A stretch of DNA of 64,000 nucleotides, taken from positions 372,001 to 436,000 of the forward strand of contig JAHRHY010000021.1 in the NCBI GenBank assembly GCA_019671135.1, written 5' to 3'. Below, one piece after another: positions 29,538 through 42,693 of this stretch (within the stretch, counting starts at the first letter, position 1; the number at the start of each line of letters is the position of its first letter). Below the pieces are notes generated by a model, which worked only from the letters and a program-made list of their open reading frames with translations, was not told the DNA's origin and ran no database searches. The stretch is from Linnemannia hyalina (taxonomy: Eukaryota > Mortierellomycota > Mortierellomycetes > Mortierellales > Mortierellaceae). The translations under genes were made by a program, and so were the position numbers.

Positions 29538-31719
29538 TCAGAATCCTCCACGGAACTTGTTAGAGTAAGGTTGTGTCTTGGGGTGCTCCACAGCTTCAAA
29601 CTGAACATAGTCCAGCTTGTATCCCTTTTCCGTTTCGGGTGTCACATTAATATACGCTCCTTTGTTTCCGACCGAGTCACTAGTAATGCAGAGGGCACCA
29701 AACACAAGATAGAGATTAGTATAAGTGCGATTGAAGAGAAAGGTGCCCAAGTGAATAAACACAAAGTTAACGCGACAATGATTCCATGAGTAGACGCCAT
29801 ACCAGTAGTTGGGTGCTGAGAAGATGGTGACGCAACGTCCATCGTGCTCCACCTGGTATCCCTGTTGCTTGACCTCGTGGCTTCGAATAATCATATCTAC
29901 AACAATAGCAAATATACAGACGTTAGTATCAACTGCACGTTCATTAGCGACAATCAAAGCATAAAACCTTGTTATAAGTCCGAAAAAGACAAAAAAAAAC
30001 GTACCGATGTTGTTCATCTTGCAGAAGTTCTCGGTGACATCGGGTCCGAACTTTTGTCCAACACCGCGGGCACTAGGACTCCGTCCTGGCAAGAACTGGG
30101 GATCAGCCCAGAGCAACTCTGACATCAAACCTCCCTGTCCAGGCTGGCCCTTGGTGACACGGTCAATGTTGCGAATCTCCTCCAAAGTGACATCGTCTCT
30201 TGAGCTCAATCCGCCGTGGACGACAAAGATCTTCTTTTGGACCAAGTGTGCCAAAGGCAAGGTGGCAAAGGTCTCCGAGAACATCTTGAACATGGTCTCT
30301 GAGAACTTGGCTTTGACCTCATCCTCAAAACCATAGACCTTGTTCATGTCGTCCGTCTCGTGGTTGCCGCGTGTGAGGTACATTCCTGTGGGGTAGAGCA
30401 GCTTGTAGGCAAAGAGGGTCAAGATGATCTCGAGCGAGAAGCTGCCGCGGTCGACGAAATCGCCGTTGAAGAGGTAGGCGTGAGTCTCTGAGGGGCGGCC
30501 GTTGAGTTTAAAGATGTTGTTAAAGTCGTAGAACTGTCCGTGAACATCTCCGCAGATTGTCAGCTTGTGGTCCTTTGGAATCTCGACGTCGACCAGCGAG
30601 GACTGCTCCATGAAGTACTTTCTCGCCTGGAGAATAATCTATGGGACAATTGTCAAAAGAAAAAAGAGAATGAAGGTTGGTTTCCGCCACTTAATCTCAA
30701 CTAAAAAAAATCCTGCTCGCTGACTGGACTTGGCTGGAGTGCTCGTGTTTGAGTGTTCTTTGTGTTTTTGATCCTTCCCGTGTCTGCGCCTGCCATTGTC
30801 CCTGCTCGTCCGGCTGAAATTTGAAAGCACAAGAACAGCACACTTAAAAAAACACAAACAAAGACAGACGTGGGCGCAAACACAACGATCGGGAGGGAAA
30901 GTTACCTCGTATGCGTAGCGACGATGGATCTTCTTCTGGCCGATAAAGCGCTCAATCATGTCATCAACAAACTCCTTGGTGACCTTGCCATCATCGATTC
31001 TGACACCATCATAAGCGTCCTCGACAATAATGGACTGGGTGTCGATCGAGTCAGAGACCTTCTTGACAACCTCGTTGGAGGCAATTGCCTTCTCAAAGGC
31101 CATCCTAGCGACGGTCTTGTCGCAATCGTCCAGCTTGAGCTTGGCGTCCTTGTCGTTGGGCGCAATCTTGAGCACAATTCTAAAGTCCTTGGCAGCCTCT
31201 TTGTAGCGGGCGAGGGCGTACTTGCCGACTCCACGACGATAGTATCCCTTGGCGTACTTTGGGTCAACCTCCACTGCCTTGTCTCCATCACTAGCCCAGA
31301 TCAAGATCAACAAAAAAAATATAACAAATGTCAGCCCCTGAGCTCATCATGATCTTCCTTTGGCTGAATGAGTTGCTGTCAGTTGAATGGCGGTGACTGT
31401 GTGTATGCAGCTTACAGAATAGCGGCACCATAGGCCTCGATCTTTGTGTGGGCAAAGGCTCTGTTGGCGTAGAAAGCGGCGACGTTGGGATTGACCTCGA
31501 TAGCCTCAGTATACTTCTCAATGGCCTCTTCAAACTTCTTGTCTAATCAGTAAAAAGTCAAGAGTGGAAGGTGCGATTTGTTAGATCAGACTTTGTATGA
31601 ACGTATGAATCAGTCAATAGGTGGAGGAGTGAAGTAAACGTACTGGCGAAGAGAATGTTGGCCTCTTCCTTGATGGCGTTCGCCCGTGCGATGTCCTGTT
31701 CGGAGACGGGGGTGGTCAT
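29538..31719 (-). CDS. PPT1: Serine/threonine protein phosphatase 5 (Ppt1)
   Basis: Six predicted exons: 31719-31644, 31542-31416, 31290-30906, 30638-30005, 29896-29803, 29679-29538; total 1,458 bases, 485 residues, close to the ~500 of PP5. The N-terminal ~130 residues are three TPR repeats (ANKKFEEAIEKYTEAIEVNPN, GDKAVEVDPKYAKGYYRRG). The PPP catalytic core has GDVHGQFYD, GDFVDRGSFS, LLYPTGMYLTRGNHE, HGG, LLWADPQ, IIRSHEV and SAPNYC, i.e. all metal and phosphate ligands. PP5 binds Hsp90 through the TPRs and dephosphorylates Hsp90/Cdc37 clients. It lies head-to-head with the BAR-domain gene, 378 bases apart. Confidence 0.93.
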
Positions 31720-32097
31720 GGTCGTCGAAAGAGTGGAGTGAGGGGAGGAGGAGTAGGGAAGGAGGAGGAAGAGAGGAGAAGAGAGGAGAGGAGGAAAGAG
31801 AAAGAAAAGGACCTGGCGTCGCTCCTCGCTTTACGGGTGTGTGCCTGTGCCTTTTTTTATCTTTCATGTGTACTCGGTGGCAAATCAATTTGGCAGGCCA
31901 TGCGATCGATTCTTCTTCCCTCTTAGCTCTCTCTCACACACTCTCTCTCTTTTTCGTGCACTTGTCCTTTACTACTCATCAACCCCTTCGTCCCTCACCA
32001 ACACTTTCATCAACTACTCACACGCATCACCACCTTCCCTACTCTCCACTCACTCACACCCTCACTCTCACTACTACAACACATATACACATTAACC
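31720..32097. promoter_or_regulatory. Divergent intergenic region, PP5 and Hob3-like gene
   Basis: 378 bases between two divergent start codons, with pyrimidine-rich leader-like sequence on both sides. It is a likely shared bidirectional promoter. No TATA box or specific factor site is clear. Confidence 0.5.
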
Positions 32098-33609
32098 ATG
32101 AGTTGGTAAAGAACACACAACAACTCATTCACACTCGCGTCACACCCTAATCTCAACACTGTTCACGTTAACACCAACTAACAAGCGTCGCCCACCTGTC
32201 ATCCTCCTTCCTCAATGGATACATAGGTCAGGATTCAAGAAGAACCTCAACCGGGCAACCACCTCCGTCCTCTCAAAGACCGGAAGTTTGGATAGGACCT
32301 CCGACCGCGAATTCGAGGAAGAGGAACGCCGCTTCAAGAGGTACCTTTTCACTCCACAGACGTCCACTCAATCGCGTATCACACTCTTCGTCGTCGTTCT
32401 TTTCTCTTACTCTACCACCAACCTTTTCTTTCTTTTTCAACTAATAGCTTGGATCAAAAGGTTGAAAGGCTTCACAAGGAAGCAGTGGGATACTCTCAGT
32501 CTGTCAAAAGTAAGGGTGTTCTCAGTAACCACCTCCTCCAACCAATATTTCAACCCATCGACATAACGAACTCTCTTCGTTTTCTTTGCCATCTGCTCAC
32601 CAACAGCAGATAACCAAAAAAAAAAAAAAAAAAAAAAAAAAGTCGAAAACACCACCTTGTGACGCTATCGACGGCTGTGTCCCTTCCTGACTCTTCTAGA
32701 CCTTCTACTCCTTCGCCAAGCCAACAGACACAAAAAGAACACACGATGACGAGAAACCCTAACCTCAAAAATACCGTTCTTTATGTGTAGATATGACGGG
32801 ATCACAACTCAAAATTGCTTCGACAATTGACCAATTCTATGACGATGGAGCACCTATGGGCGTCTACGGTGTGAAGTACAAGGAGGCCGTTGGAAGACTG
32901 GAGCAGCAGGCCCAGGATGAATTGGTACGAAGCAAAGAAACATACTCTGTGCATAATGCTTAATCAGGATAAGCAACTTGGACTATTTCACTCGTCCCCT
33001 CGTTCTCTCGACCAGCCCCCTTTAGTTATGTCGTATTCATACTCCGAGAGGCCACCTGGCGTGAAGGCAAAGGACATGCCCAGGAGCATCAAAATCAGTA
33101 CTCTAGATCCACAACCTCCTAACATTTTCATTTTACTCCTGTGTGCTTGATAGGATGCTTCGTACAGGACAGCAGTGCTGGAACCCATCGGTCGATATGC
33201 ATCCTACTTTCCCGAGATCAACGAAGCCACGCGTCGTCGCAATAAGAAGCTCCTCGACTATGACGCCGCCCGCTCAAAAGTCCGCAAGCTGGTCGAGAAG
33301 CCGTCAGAGGACTCTACGAGACTGCCCCGCGCAGAACATGAAGCCAACGCGTTGAGGGAGGCTTATGAGACCATGAATGCTCAGTTGACGTCTGAGCTGC
33401 CAAAGATTGTCGATGCAAGAGTGGCGTACCTGGACCCTTCGTTCGAGGCCGTTGTCAAGAGTCAGTTGAGCTTTGCACAGGACGCCCATAACACGCTGGA
33501 GGGATTGAGACAGTTCTTCCCACCCGAGACGGAGGGCTATGAGCTGGAGGCGGCTGCGGATGGCATCTTGCAGCAGATGAGGGAGCTTTCCATCTGCGGA
33601 CTCGCCTAA
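32098..33609 (+). CDS. hob3: BAR-domain protein, Hob3/Rvs161 amphiphysin family
   Basis: Five predicted exons: 32098-32105 (only ATGAGTTG), 32227-32340, 32448-32509, 32791-32924 and 33154-33609; total 774 bases, 257 residues, the usual family length. The protein begins MSWSGFKKNLNRATTSVLSK with the amphipathic start of N-BAR proteins, then DREFEEEERRFKSLDQKVERL, KLLDYDAARSKVRKLVEKPSED, and LPKIVDARVAYLDPSFEAVVKSQL, and ends QQMRELSICGLA, the hallmark Hob3/Rvs161 tail. There is no SH3 domain, as expected for Rvs161. The family bends membranes at endocytic sites and supports actin organisation. A run of ~30 A (32612-32641) lies in intron 3. Confidence 0.92.
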
Positions 33610-33836
33610 GGCCACAATTGCTCGACTTTCAGGATTTGGAAGGAAGCAGGATCGGGGGCGGGAGCCGGATTTACTTTTTGCTGTATCGCCACTTGGACCA
33701 GACAAACTCAATACCATGTACCCAGACTAATTAAAAACCACTTAATCCACAAACACCTGTGTTTTTACGTTGGATATATTCATGGACACGCCAAGGGGGC
33801 TTCATCTAAGATTCGTTTCTGTCAGAGCATGGATAT

Positions 33837-34943
33837 TTAGAAACCAAAGAAGCCAAGGTTGCCGCCGGTGAACTCTTGGTACTGCTGCGAAGCTCTCCAT
33901 TCTGCATATTGAGGGTTCTTCTCGAGGTTGTTCTTCACGGCCATGATGGCAGGGGTCAACTCTTCAGAGACCAGGGGCGTTTCTCCTTCTCCGTTGGTCA
34001 GGTTAATCAAATGCTCGACCACCGACGCCGTCTTGATATCCGCAATCGACAACTATGGACCATGGCAGGAACAACATGGGTTATGCTCATTGGTTAGTTG
34101 GTTAAGGTACTCCAGCGAGGAGAATATGGTAAACTTCAGGACAGTCCAGGATACAAAACAAAAAACAAAAAACGAAAAAAAAAAAAAAAAAAAAAAAAAA
34201 AAGAAAACACCTTACCTGGTCTCCAACATAGTGTCCATTGGACCCATTAGCCACCAAATACTTCTCATGGGACTTGACCCACTGCGGTAAATTGGTTTTC
34301 TTAAACCTGGCCAAGAAGGCGGCGCGATCGGACTGAGGGGACTGGACGACGGTGTGGATAAGGAAGGTGATGAGGGCGTGGGTGGAAGAGTGGAACATCC
34401 TGATCTGGGATTCTTCCCAAAAGTCCTTTCCAAGCAAGTTGCCTGCGCGCTTTGCGAGGAAGAATTCAATGGCAGAGATCTCTGCTATTTCGAAGGACTG
34501 GGTAGAGGGTGTGGAGAAGAAGAAAGGAGCAGAGGACAAAGGTGAGAAAAGGAATACTTATCGAATCGACATGAGTAGAGAAAATGACTGACTGTTATAC
34601 GCGTGTGTGTACCTTGCCGCATTTGGTCTCTTCGCGGAGGATGGGGATATGTCCAAAGGGCGTCAATGGCTTCTGGGCCATCCATTCCTAATGGTCGGCA
34701 AGTGGAGAATAAAAAGTAATTGATATGTTAACATGGGAGAAACGTCGTTTGACAGTGTCAATCCTCACAAAAAAAATTAGGCCGTACTCTGAAGGAGAGG
34801 GTGTGGTTCTCGTAGGGCTCGCCCAAGAGGACCAGGACTGTACGGATGCAACCAGCGAGGCCGTGGAAGGGAAAGTAAGTCAAATGGTGGACGTTTTCCT
34901 TGGCCAGGATCAGATCTGAGATTGAGGTGGATGGTGCAATCAT
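33837..34943 (-). CDS. Glutathione S-transferase, copy 1 of 3
   Basis: Four exons, 34943-34788, 34687-34613, 34497-34216 and 34052-33837, all joined in phase 0; 729 bases, 242 residues. The N-terminal thioredoxin-like half has LTYFPFHGLAGCIRTVLVLLG, with the Tyr that activates glutathione in sigma-like classes, and a PLTPFGHIPIL block (cis-Pro before Ile). It continues with SFEIAEISAIEFFLAKRAGNLLG. The alpha-helical half has HYVGDQLSIADIKTASVV, the N-capping box region. It conjugates glutathione to electrophiles. An A-run of ~33 lies in the third intron. Confidence 0.85.
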
Positions 34944-36137
34944 TTTTTTTTTAGGAGAGAGAGAGTGAGAGCGAGAGAGTGAGAAAGTGAGAGTGAGAGT
35001 GAGAGTGGAGAAGAAATTGATTGATGAGTCTTGATGAGTGAGAGACAGAAAATTAAGGCAGTGGGTTGGCTATTTATGCGAAATTGTGAAAGTTTGAAAC
35101 AGATGAGCTCATCCAACGACATCAAGCACTCAAAAACAACGCACACGTTCTTATGAGAGAAACTGCCCGAAAAGGATGCGATCCTTACTTCTCAATGCCA
35201 GCTCATAGATGGAGCCATGTTTGCAACCGGGGATCCATCCTGCCCTGCTGCACTTTTCAATCTTTCTGAGTGTTGACTAACCTTTTTATTGTCAATGCTG
35301 CGCACAAACAAAAACAAGCACTCGGAATGTTTTCCTTTTCCAGGGTCCTCCGTTACTCCAATTGGGCGTAATACTTGGTCGCTCTCATTCTCCTGTGTGT
35401 GTTCATGACGATCAAAGGGACAATGATGCGGGGCTCAAAAGAAAAAAAAAGGTTGGGGGATGTGTGCAATTGTTTTCTATCAACCCCGTCTCCGCCTGTT
35501 CGGCAATTGCGAGCCCCATTTGGACATGGTCCTTTTGTCATTCAATTTCCTTTGCTGGTCGAGATGACAAACTCAAACTATCCTTTTTGATTTAATTACT
35601 TTCCTATGCTTCTTTTACGCGCTTGGTCTATGAATAAACTCTCTTTCTTCGGCTTTGTACTTCTCACACGTTTTCCTTCCGCCTGGTCAGGCAGAGACAG
35701 ACAATGCACGGATGAAATGACTCAAATTAGTTGCAACTCGACATTCTTGCTTCAGCCCATTTCATCTCTGCACTGTCTGCTTGCGCTCCGGGGGTGTTTT
35801 CCTTACGACGATCGAGTAGCAATCTCCATTGTACAGTTCAGCACAATAATCCACATTATCACCACCAACCTTCGCGCTTTGTTTGCTTTTGCGAAACTTT
35901 TTTCTTGAGCAAAAGAGATAGCTATGGGTGTTATTCGTTTCATACGAGTGTGTTTATTTTTTGTTCCTACCAGCATTCATTGCTCGGCGACCCTCGTTCT
36001 TGTGTTCCCAACACTTAGTTGAGATCTACGAGGTGCATGCGAAATTGCAACTTTATTCCTATGCGGTGTTGGTGCATTCCTTTTTTTGTTGGTGCGCATC
36101 ATGTGCAGTTGTCTCTCGAAACCATCCCTGCCTTACT
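34944..36137. other. Intergenic between GST copies 1 and 2
   Basis: Promoter side of copy 1 (GA-rich on the plus strand at 34950-35010, a CT-rich leader on the coding strand) and 3' side of copy 2. No gene recognised. Confidence 0.4.
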
Positions 36138-37098
36138 TTAAAAGCCAAAGAGCTTCTTGTTGAGCTCATCATAAGCCTTCCATTCAGAACTCGCCTTCCA
36201 GACCGCGTACTTGGGCATCTTCTCAACGGCGTCGTAGACTGCAAAGATGGCGGGAGTCTTTTCTCGCGAGAGGAAGCGCTCTCCCGAGATTGAGATCAGG
36301 TTGTCGATCGTTGTTGCTGTCTTCAGATCTGCGATCGAGAACTATTGGAAGGAAAGGAGGGAGGGGAAAAAAATTGTGTCAGTGGATGTGTGTGCTAAGA
36401 TCATTGCAGGTTTACATATATTTTTCTTACACGCATTTCACATGAACAAAAAAAAAAAAAAAAAAACCACATACCTTGTCACCAACATAATGTCCGTTGC
36501 ACCTCTTGCCTTGCAAACCCCTCTCATGGGTCTCAACCCACTCTGGCAAGATCTTTTCCAAATAAATCTCCGTCATTTGCTCCTTGTTCTCCTTGGGGGC
36601 CCTCACAACCGTCGTCACCCATTTATCAAACACCGCCTGGGTCGAAGAATGATACATCTGGATTTGCGCTCTTTCCCAAAGGTTGTCGCCCATCCAACCG
36701 TACTTGTCACCTAGGTAGGATTCGATGGCAGAGAGTTCTGCGAGCTCGAGGGTGTGGCCCGAGGTGGGGTCTGTCTCATAGAGAACGGGGAGGGATCCAA
36801 ATGGTGTTGTTGACTTTTCCTTTGTCCAGTCCTAATGGATATCAAGAAAAGGAAGAGCAATGAGTAACGAAGAGAAAATGGGGGGAACAAATGGTAAGTG
36901 TCGATAAGGAAGGCATTTGAAGGATGAACTTACGACGGGGTGGGTAAAGGTGTAGTCGGCACCAGAGATGGCGAGCATGGCACGGAGAGCGGGGAGGACA
37001 CCATGGAAGGGGAAGTAGAGAAGCTCGTACTTGTTGTCCTTTGATTTCGCAATCTGCGACATAGTCTCTGTCGAAATGTCCTTTGATGGAGTCACCAT
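36138..37098 (-). CDS. Glutathione S-transferase, copy 2 of 3
   Basis: Three exons, 37098-36934, 36831-36475 and 36341-36138, all phase 0; 726 bases, 241 residues. The N-terminal domain has ELLYFPFHGVLPALRAMLAISG and TPFGSLPVLYETD, then LELAELSAIESYLGDKYGWMG. The C-terminal domain has GHYVGDKFSIADLKTATTID and ends WKAYDELNKKLFGF. Its first intron is at the same codon position as in both neighbours, and its second matches the third intron of copy 1. Confidence 0.87.
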
Positions 37099-37940
37099 TT
37101 TTTTTTTCGTTGTTTCTGAGTGATTGAGGGGTAAGGAGGAGGAGAAGAGATTTGTTGGTTATTATTGTGTAAGAGAGTGTAGATTGCTGTTTGGATGGTT
37201 TGATGATGAGAAAATCGGGAGGAATGGTCCCTCCTCTTATACATCTTTTTTGTCTTCCTTGTTTTGCGCCACTGGTGCGTTAATGCCTATGAAGACTGGT
37301 CAATGCTGCGTGATGGGGTTAGCATTTTCGCGAAGATAAATTTGGCAAAAGGAAATAAAAAAAGCGGCGTCTTTCTCCCTCTCTCTCTCTCATTCATGAC
37401 CAGTCAGACCATCAATAAAGATGCGCCGCACTCATTCATTCACGCGTTGAAGGATAACTGCACAAAAGTAGAAAAGGTGTGGAGGAATTCGGAACTGCGT
37501 CTGCAAGAAAAAAAAAATCCCACCCTTCGCCGATCGAAATTTAGGCAATTTTCAGACCCTTGAGCGCAAAGCGCAGACCCTTCCTACAACAACAATGAGA
37601 TCATTTCACGCCATCCCCATAAACGGATGGACGTTCCACTCGACGAACAAACAGAGAGTGGTCAACCTTTGTGTCTATTTGTCAGCGCTCATCCCTATAC
37701 TTGCTAATGCTCCACAGTGGAACAGCCGTTACTTTACTTGTCGATGCAAGGGTGGCAGCTGCAGGTGTTGCTGAGAAGGAATCCCAAAGTATATCCAACG
37801 CGTACATTCCTACACCAATTTTTAGGGTGAACATATCTCTTTCTCTCTCACCCCAATGCCAACGTCCATATAAAAAGAATAGTCGAATTGTATTATTGGG
37901 ATAGAGGGGCAAGACTAAGACTAAGAAGGGTCCCGCACGC

Positions 37941-38789
37941 TTACAGACTAAAGCGCTTCTTGGTGACCTCGTTAAACAACTTCATATCCTCAGAAGCACT
38001 CCACTTCTTGTACCTCTCATCCGCCCCCACAGCCTTACAAACCTCCATCATCGCAGGCGTCTTCTCCTCACTAATAAACTTGTCCCCAGAAACCTTCATC
38101 ATCACCATCGCAGCCGCCGCAGTCTTCAAATCCGCCAACGACACCTCCTCGCCCACATAATGTCCCATCTTTGCAATCCCCGCAGCGACATTCGCCTGGA
38201 GAGCACGTTCATGGAATTCTGCCCATTCGCCAATGAAGCTGTTGACAAAGGTTTCCATCATCTTGGCACGGAGATCGGGGTCGGCGGTGCGGATGACCAG
38301 GGTGACGAATTTGTCGAACAAGGATTGGGTTGAGCTGCTGTAGGCCAGGATCTGGTTGGCTTCGTAGGAGTTGGAGCCAAGGAAGTTGTATTTGCGGCCG
38401 ATGTATTCCTCAAGGACTGAGAGTTCTGTGAGGGGGAGGGTTTGGTTGGTGGTCGGGTCGGTCACGTAAAGGATCGGCATGTGTCCAAACTGCGTCTCCT
38501 TCTTCTCCACGGGCCAGTCCTACATTTTGGTTGAAAAAGAAAGAAAGCATGGTTAGTCGTTGTACATGAGTTGAGGTAGGAATAAGAGATCGATACGGAT
38601 AGAATGTGAAAAAGTGCGACATACATCAGGCTGGGTGAAGGTGACTTTGGCGCCGGACATGGCGAGCATGGCACGAAGGGCGGGGACGACACCGTGGAAG
38701 GGGAAGTAAAGGAGCGAGTACTCGTTGCTCTTGCCCTCGAGGATCTTGGACATGGCCGCGGTCGACAGGTTCTTGGTTGCTTCGGTCAT
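37941..38789 (-). CDS. Glutathione S-transferase, copy 3 of 3
   Basis: Two exons, 38789-38625 and 38519-37941, joined in phase 0; 744 bases, 247 residues. It has YSLLYFPFHGVVPALRAMLAMSG, TQFGHMPILYVTD, LPLTELSVLEEYIGRKYNFLG and MGHYVGEEVSLADLKTAAAAM. It is the intron-poorest of the three: the intron after GDQ/GDK in the other copies is absent here. The tandem, same-strand arrangement indicates local duplication. Confidence 0.88.
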
Positions 38790-41700
38790 CTTGCTTTTGC
38801 TTGTTTTGGCTGGTTTTGGTTGTTGAAGTTGGTGGGTGGGTTGTCTTGTTTGTTGGTTTGTGAAGAAGGAAAGAAATGGGATGTGGATGTCTTTTATATT
38901 GGTGTGAACTGGATCAAGACATTCAGTCCGATTAATAAGTCATCATTTGTTTCCCATCAATAACAGCCATGCTGGTGATGGGGGAGGAATGGCAAAAAGT
39001 AAAAAGAGGGATACGTACTCGCTTATTATTTTTCTCTTTTGTTCTCTAGACCCCGGACGACCCTTTTGCTCGATGCCCGCGATCACCTCGATCACTACCT
39101 CGGACTGTGGGGTCAATGGGTAGACTTTTGGGGACTAGGTACTCCGCTCAACAATTTTTTTGTTATATTACTTCCCTCTATCCGATCGAGACAAAAGGGA
39201 TCAAGGAAACAAAGAGGAGGAATTGGGGGAATGGAATGTGGCCGAGTGTGGGGCTGATATATCTATGGGGGGGGTGGGGGGTGGATTGGATGCTAGGATG
39301 CATGGGGAACCTAAGATGAATTGGGGAAGAGGATCTGATATCTGTCCCCCCATAGATCGACTAGGTGGGGTCTGCGCACAACGTTCCTGGGGTATGTTTA
39401 TTGAGATAGCAAGCTTGTCCAGGACAAGCTCATCCGAGGCTATTTGATTCGTTATTTCCTTGCAAATGAACATTTAGAAAGCATTAATTCCATGCGTAAC
39501 TCGATCCCTTCGAGGATACACGGAGACAGCCTCAATGCTGCCTTTGTCGCCAAAACCAATGATCCGCAACTTGTCGAGAAGAGAGAAAGGCAAATAAATG
39601 GAAGATGCATATACCTTTTCGACAGCATGTTCACCCCTTTGTGTCTTTGTCAACCCCCCTTATCCGTTATTCTAGTCTGTAAGGGACAACCACCACCTGC
39701 ACCCCCGTGAGTTTTTTATCTGGATGTGGTTCGTGCCATGAAGTGGCAAAGGATAATAGGACAACAGCAAAAACGCAACCCCCAAGATTTTGACACCTCC
39801 TGGATACGTTTCATTATTGCAAAAGAGAGAGAGAAAGGGCTCTCGTTTGGTTATGCTCCTTCGACCCCATCTGAAAGTACAAAGACAACGAAACTGGCAC
39901 CGCTCTCTATGCGAGTGCAGCAGTGTGTGATCTGTGGTCTACGGGGGAGGAAGGAGGGTCAGTGCGGAAGCAGTCTTTTTTTATCCCATGGATGGATGGA
40001 TGGATTGGTCATGACCCCCTTCCTATGAACCCCTCTTACCTCTTTTTTTTTTAAGCAACACAACTACGAGTTAGAAACCTCCTTGACGAAGAGACGGGAC
40101 ATAAAACATAAACAGTGGACAAAAGGTGGAGCCGGCGGTACCTGTGAGGATGTGTTCCTGGAGGATTCCCTTTGAATTATATCCTTCCCGCCATTCCTTC
40201 TTTGACTCGTCTTACCATTTACCTCCTTGCCCCTTGCCCCTGTTATCGGGTTGTTCTTTTGGCTAATATTTATAAACAAGTAAACAAAGGAGCAAGAAGA
40301 GAACTAACGAGCAAGCACTGGCTTGGAACGAATAGCAGGAATGCAACAGAGTGTTTTAGGATCTATGTCCCTTACTCTTCATCGTAACATCCATCCTTGT
40401 CCTGAACCCCTCAACGCTTAACGGCTATCTTTTTGTTTGTTCAGGAACATTACCGTAACAGAGAGCGAGAGTAACGGATACAAATGAACACAGGAGCGTA
40501 CCTGGAATCCCTGAACGAGTGCCACGGTCTACATTCATCTCATTGACCATACATGTTTTGTCCTATTTTTGTCATCTGGTAACTGTGAAAGAGCGCGTGA
40601 GCGAGTACTTCATCTTAAGTTCCTCGCTCTTTCTTTGGCTCGCAACCCCAACTGCATCCGCCCCTTTCTTTTCTCTCGTGGGTGTGTGAGTTCAAGTGAA
40701 TGCCTTTCCCTTTCTTACAATAATTCATATATCTGCATCTTCGATTGATTGTCGAACTCCTCGCTCCCCCCTTTTCTCCTTCCTCCGTCTCTCTCTTGCT
40801 GAGCTCTCTCCCTCGGTCAGTCTCCTTGCTCCAGATTCTCTCATCAAACAGGAACACACACTCCTTCCTCTCCTCTACTCTCCTCGAGGGTAGCAATTAA
40901 TATAGAAAGGGTGCATGCAAGGAGAGGATCCATTGGCTCGGAATGATAGCCTCCATCACTTTGTCTTGGTCTCGTTTTGACTTCCTTTTTCTTTTTCTTC
41001 TTTCTTCCTTTTTACCTTCTTCCTCTTCTATATCGACTCTTTTGTCCTGCTCCCGTCGACTTTTTTTTCTTTGGTTCAAGCAAGGAAACAACCTCCTCCT
41101 TCTCGCACACACTCAACCTCCTCTGGTTCCACGACCCCTTCCAGCTCCACCAAGCATAAAACCAACAGTCCAGGATACATCACTTGTGATTCGCGGGCCT
41201 CCCTTCTCTTTTTTTCCTTCCCGCCAATCCATTCAAGGTTTTCCTTTTTTTCACCTTTTGTTCATTGGAAGACACAACAACATCAACAACACAGACAGGA
41301 ACAAGGACACAGCAGTGCCGCTTCTTTTTCTCTCTTTCATCTTGTCACACCTTGACAGAGTTTAATTTTGTGTTCGATTGAGAAACTCAAACACAACAGA
41401 ACAAGTGAAGGAAAAGACAAGTGGCGAGACTCTCAACAACCGTCTTCCATCCACCAACCTATCGTGCTACAATCGTCAACAATATATTTACCGCCACGAC
41501 TATTACGATACCAGTTGATCACACGGCCCGCCTACTGTTCTGTCAACCAACCTACCCGCGGAGAAAACTCTCTTCCACCAAACTCGACGGCAAAAAAAGG
41601 AGGGAAACACAAGGTCGTTTTTTTTTTGTACCCAATCCTGCCGCCCACTCGCCTGCACGCCTCCCCCCCTTTTCTTATCTTGGCCAACTGAAGGTAGGGT

Positions 41701-42693
41701 TCATTTTTTGATCTTTGGCTATTTTTTCTTTCCTGCATTTGTTTATCGCCGACGCAAACAAGGGGTGAATGGGAGGGCAACGACAGCAGCACAGGAAGAA
41801 AACAGGTGTGATTTCCGCAGGAAATGAATTGTCAGTCGTCAACTTTTCTTTCATTCATGCGACGGGAAGAAAATTGTGCGGGAAGGGGAAGGGAATAGGC
41901 AGGCACTGGTGGATGATGTATTGATGCAGACAGGATACGAAGATTATGCTACTGGTGTCAGTCATCTGTCTTTTACTCGGGTTTACAGACAAACAGACAG
42001 GTCAGGACAAGGTTCAAGGGCAAAGAAAGACTAATGAAGGGGAAGAACAGGGATATATCTAAATGAAAAGATGAGCAGGGGACTAAGGAAGTTTGTTGCA
42101 TGCGAGAGAGCACTCTCACAAGGACAACGACAAAGAAAATAAGGACAGAACTCAGCAGCAGCGGCAAAGTCAACAACAGCTGAAAAGGTCTCTTTATGTT
42201 AAGAAAAGAAGAGCGATGGATGGGCGTGTCTGCGCTGGGTTGAGAGCGGGTTTGTCATCCCAGTCGCACTATCTTTTTTTTTAACATCCAAAGGGAAAGA
42301 AAAAGGCGGCAAAATAACAACCATGTCCTCTACTTGCACTTTCCCTTCCCATCCCAGACACAAAGCATGGCATGCCTGATTTGAGTCACAGACCGTAAGC
42401 GGCGGTTGGATTTTTCTTCCCTCGCTCCTTTCTTCCCACTTCCCTCTTCCCTCTTGTCTCTCGTCTGTGTTTGTCATGGTGTCTGTTTCTTCCCTCCACA
42501 CATCCGTCATCGTTGCTGTGTTTTCTTTCCCGCCAATTTCATTATGAGCATAAAGAACGATAGTATATTTCAATTCGCCACCAGCAATTTATCGCCTCTT
42601 ACTGACCCCCTGTCCTGTCCCCCTGTCTATGAATGAATTGAATAGCCTCCTCTCTTTCATCAGGAAAGAGAAAAGTGAAGTGAAGAACTAGAC
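38790..42693. other. Long intergenic region, no gene recognised
   Basis: About 3.9 kb. The first part is the promoter of GST copy 3. Frames at 39-40.5 kb show no conserved motifs. 40.6-41.7 kb is strongly pyrimidine-rich and may be leader or promoter sequence of the large gene starting at 42694. A G-run with a partial inverted partner is at 39255-39275 and 39345-39360. I found no tRNA or rRNA here. Confidence 0.45.

Noticed and set aside
34170..34202. Long A-runs in the GST copy 1 and BAR introns (also 32612-32641) as signs of retroposition
   Set aside because: They lie inside introns of genes that retain introns. They are simple A-tracts without target duplications.
39396..39450. Possible tRNA-like or palindromic element (AGCTTGTCC/GGACAAGCT)
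   Set aside because: Only a 9-base palindrome. No cloverleaf or A/B box could be drawn.
39039..42600. Many 60-150-codon frames in the long intergenic region
   Set aside because: They overlap on both strands, lack motifs and do not join through splice sites. Treated as chance frames.
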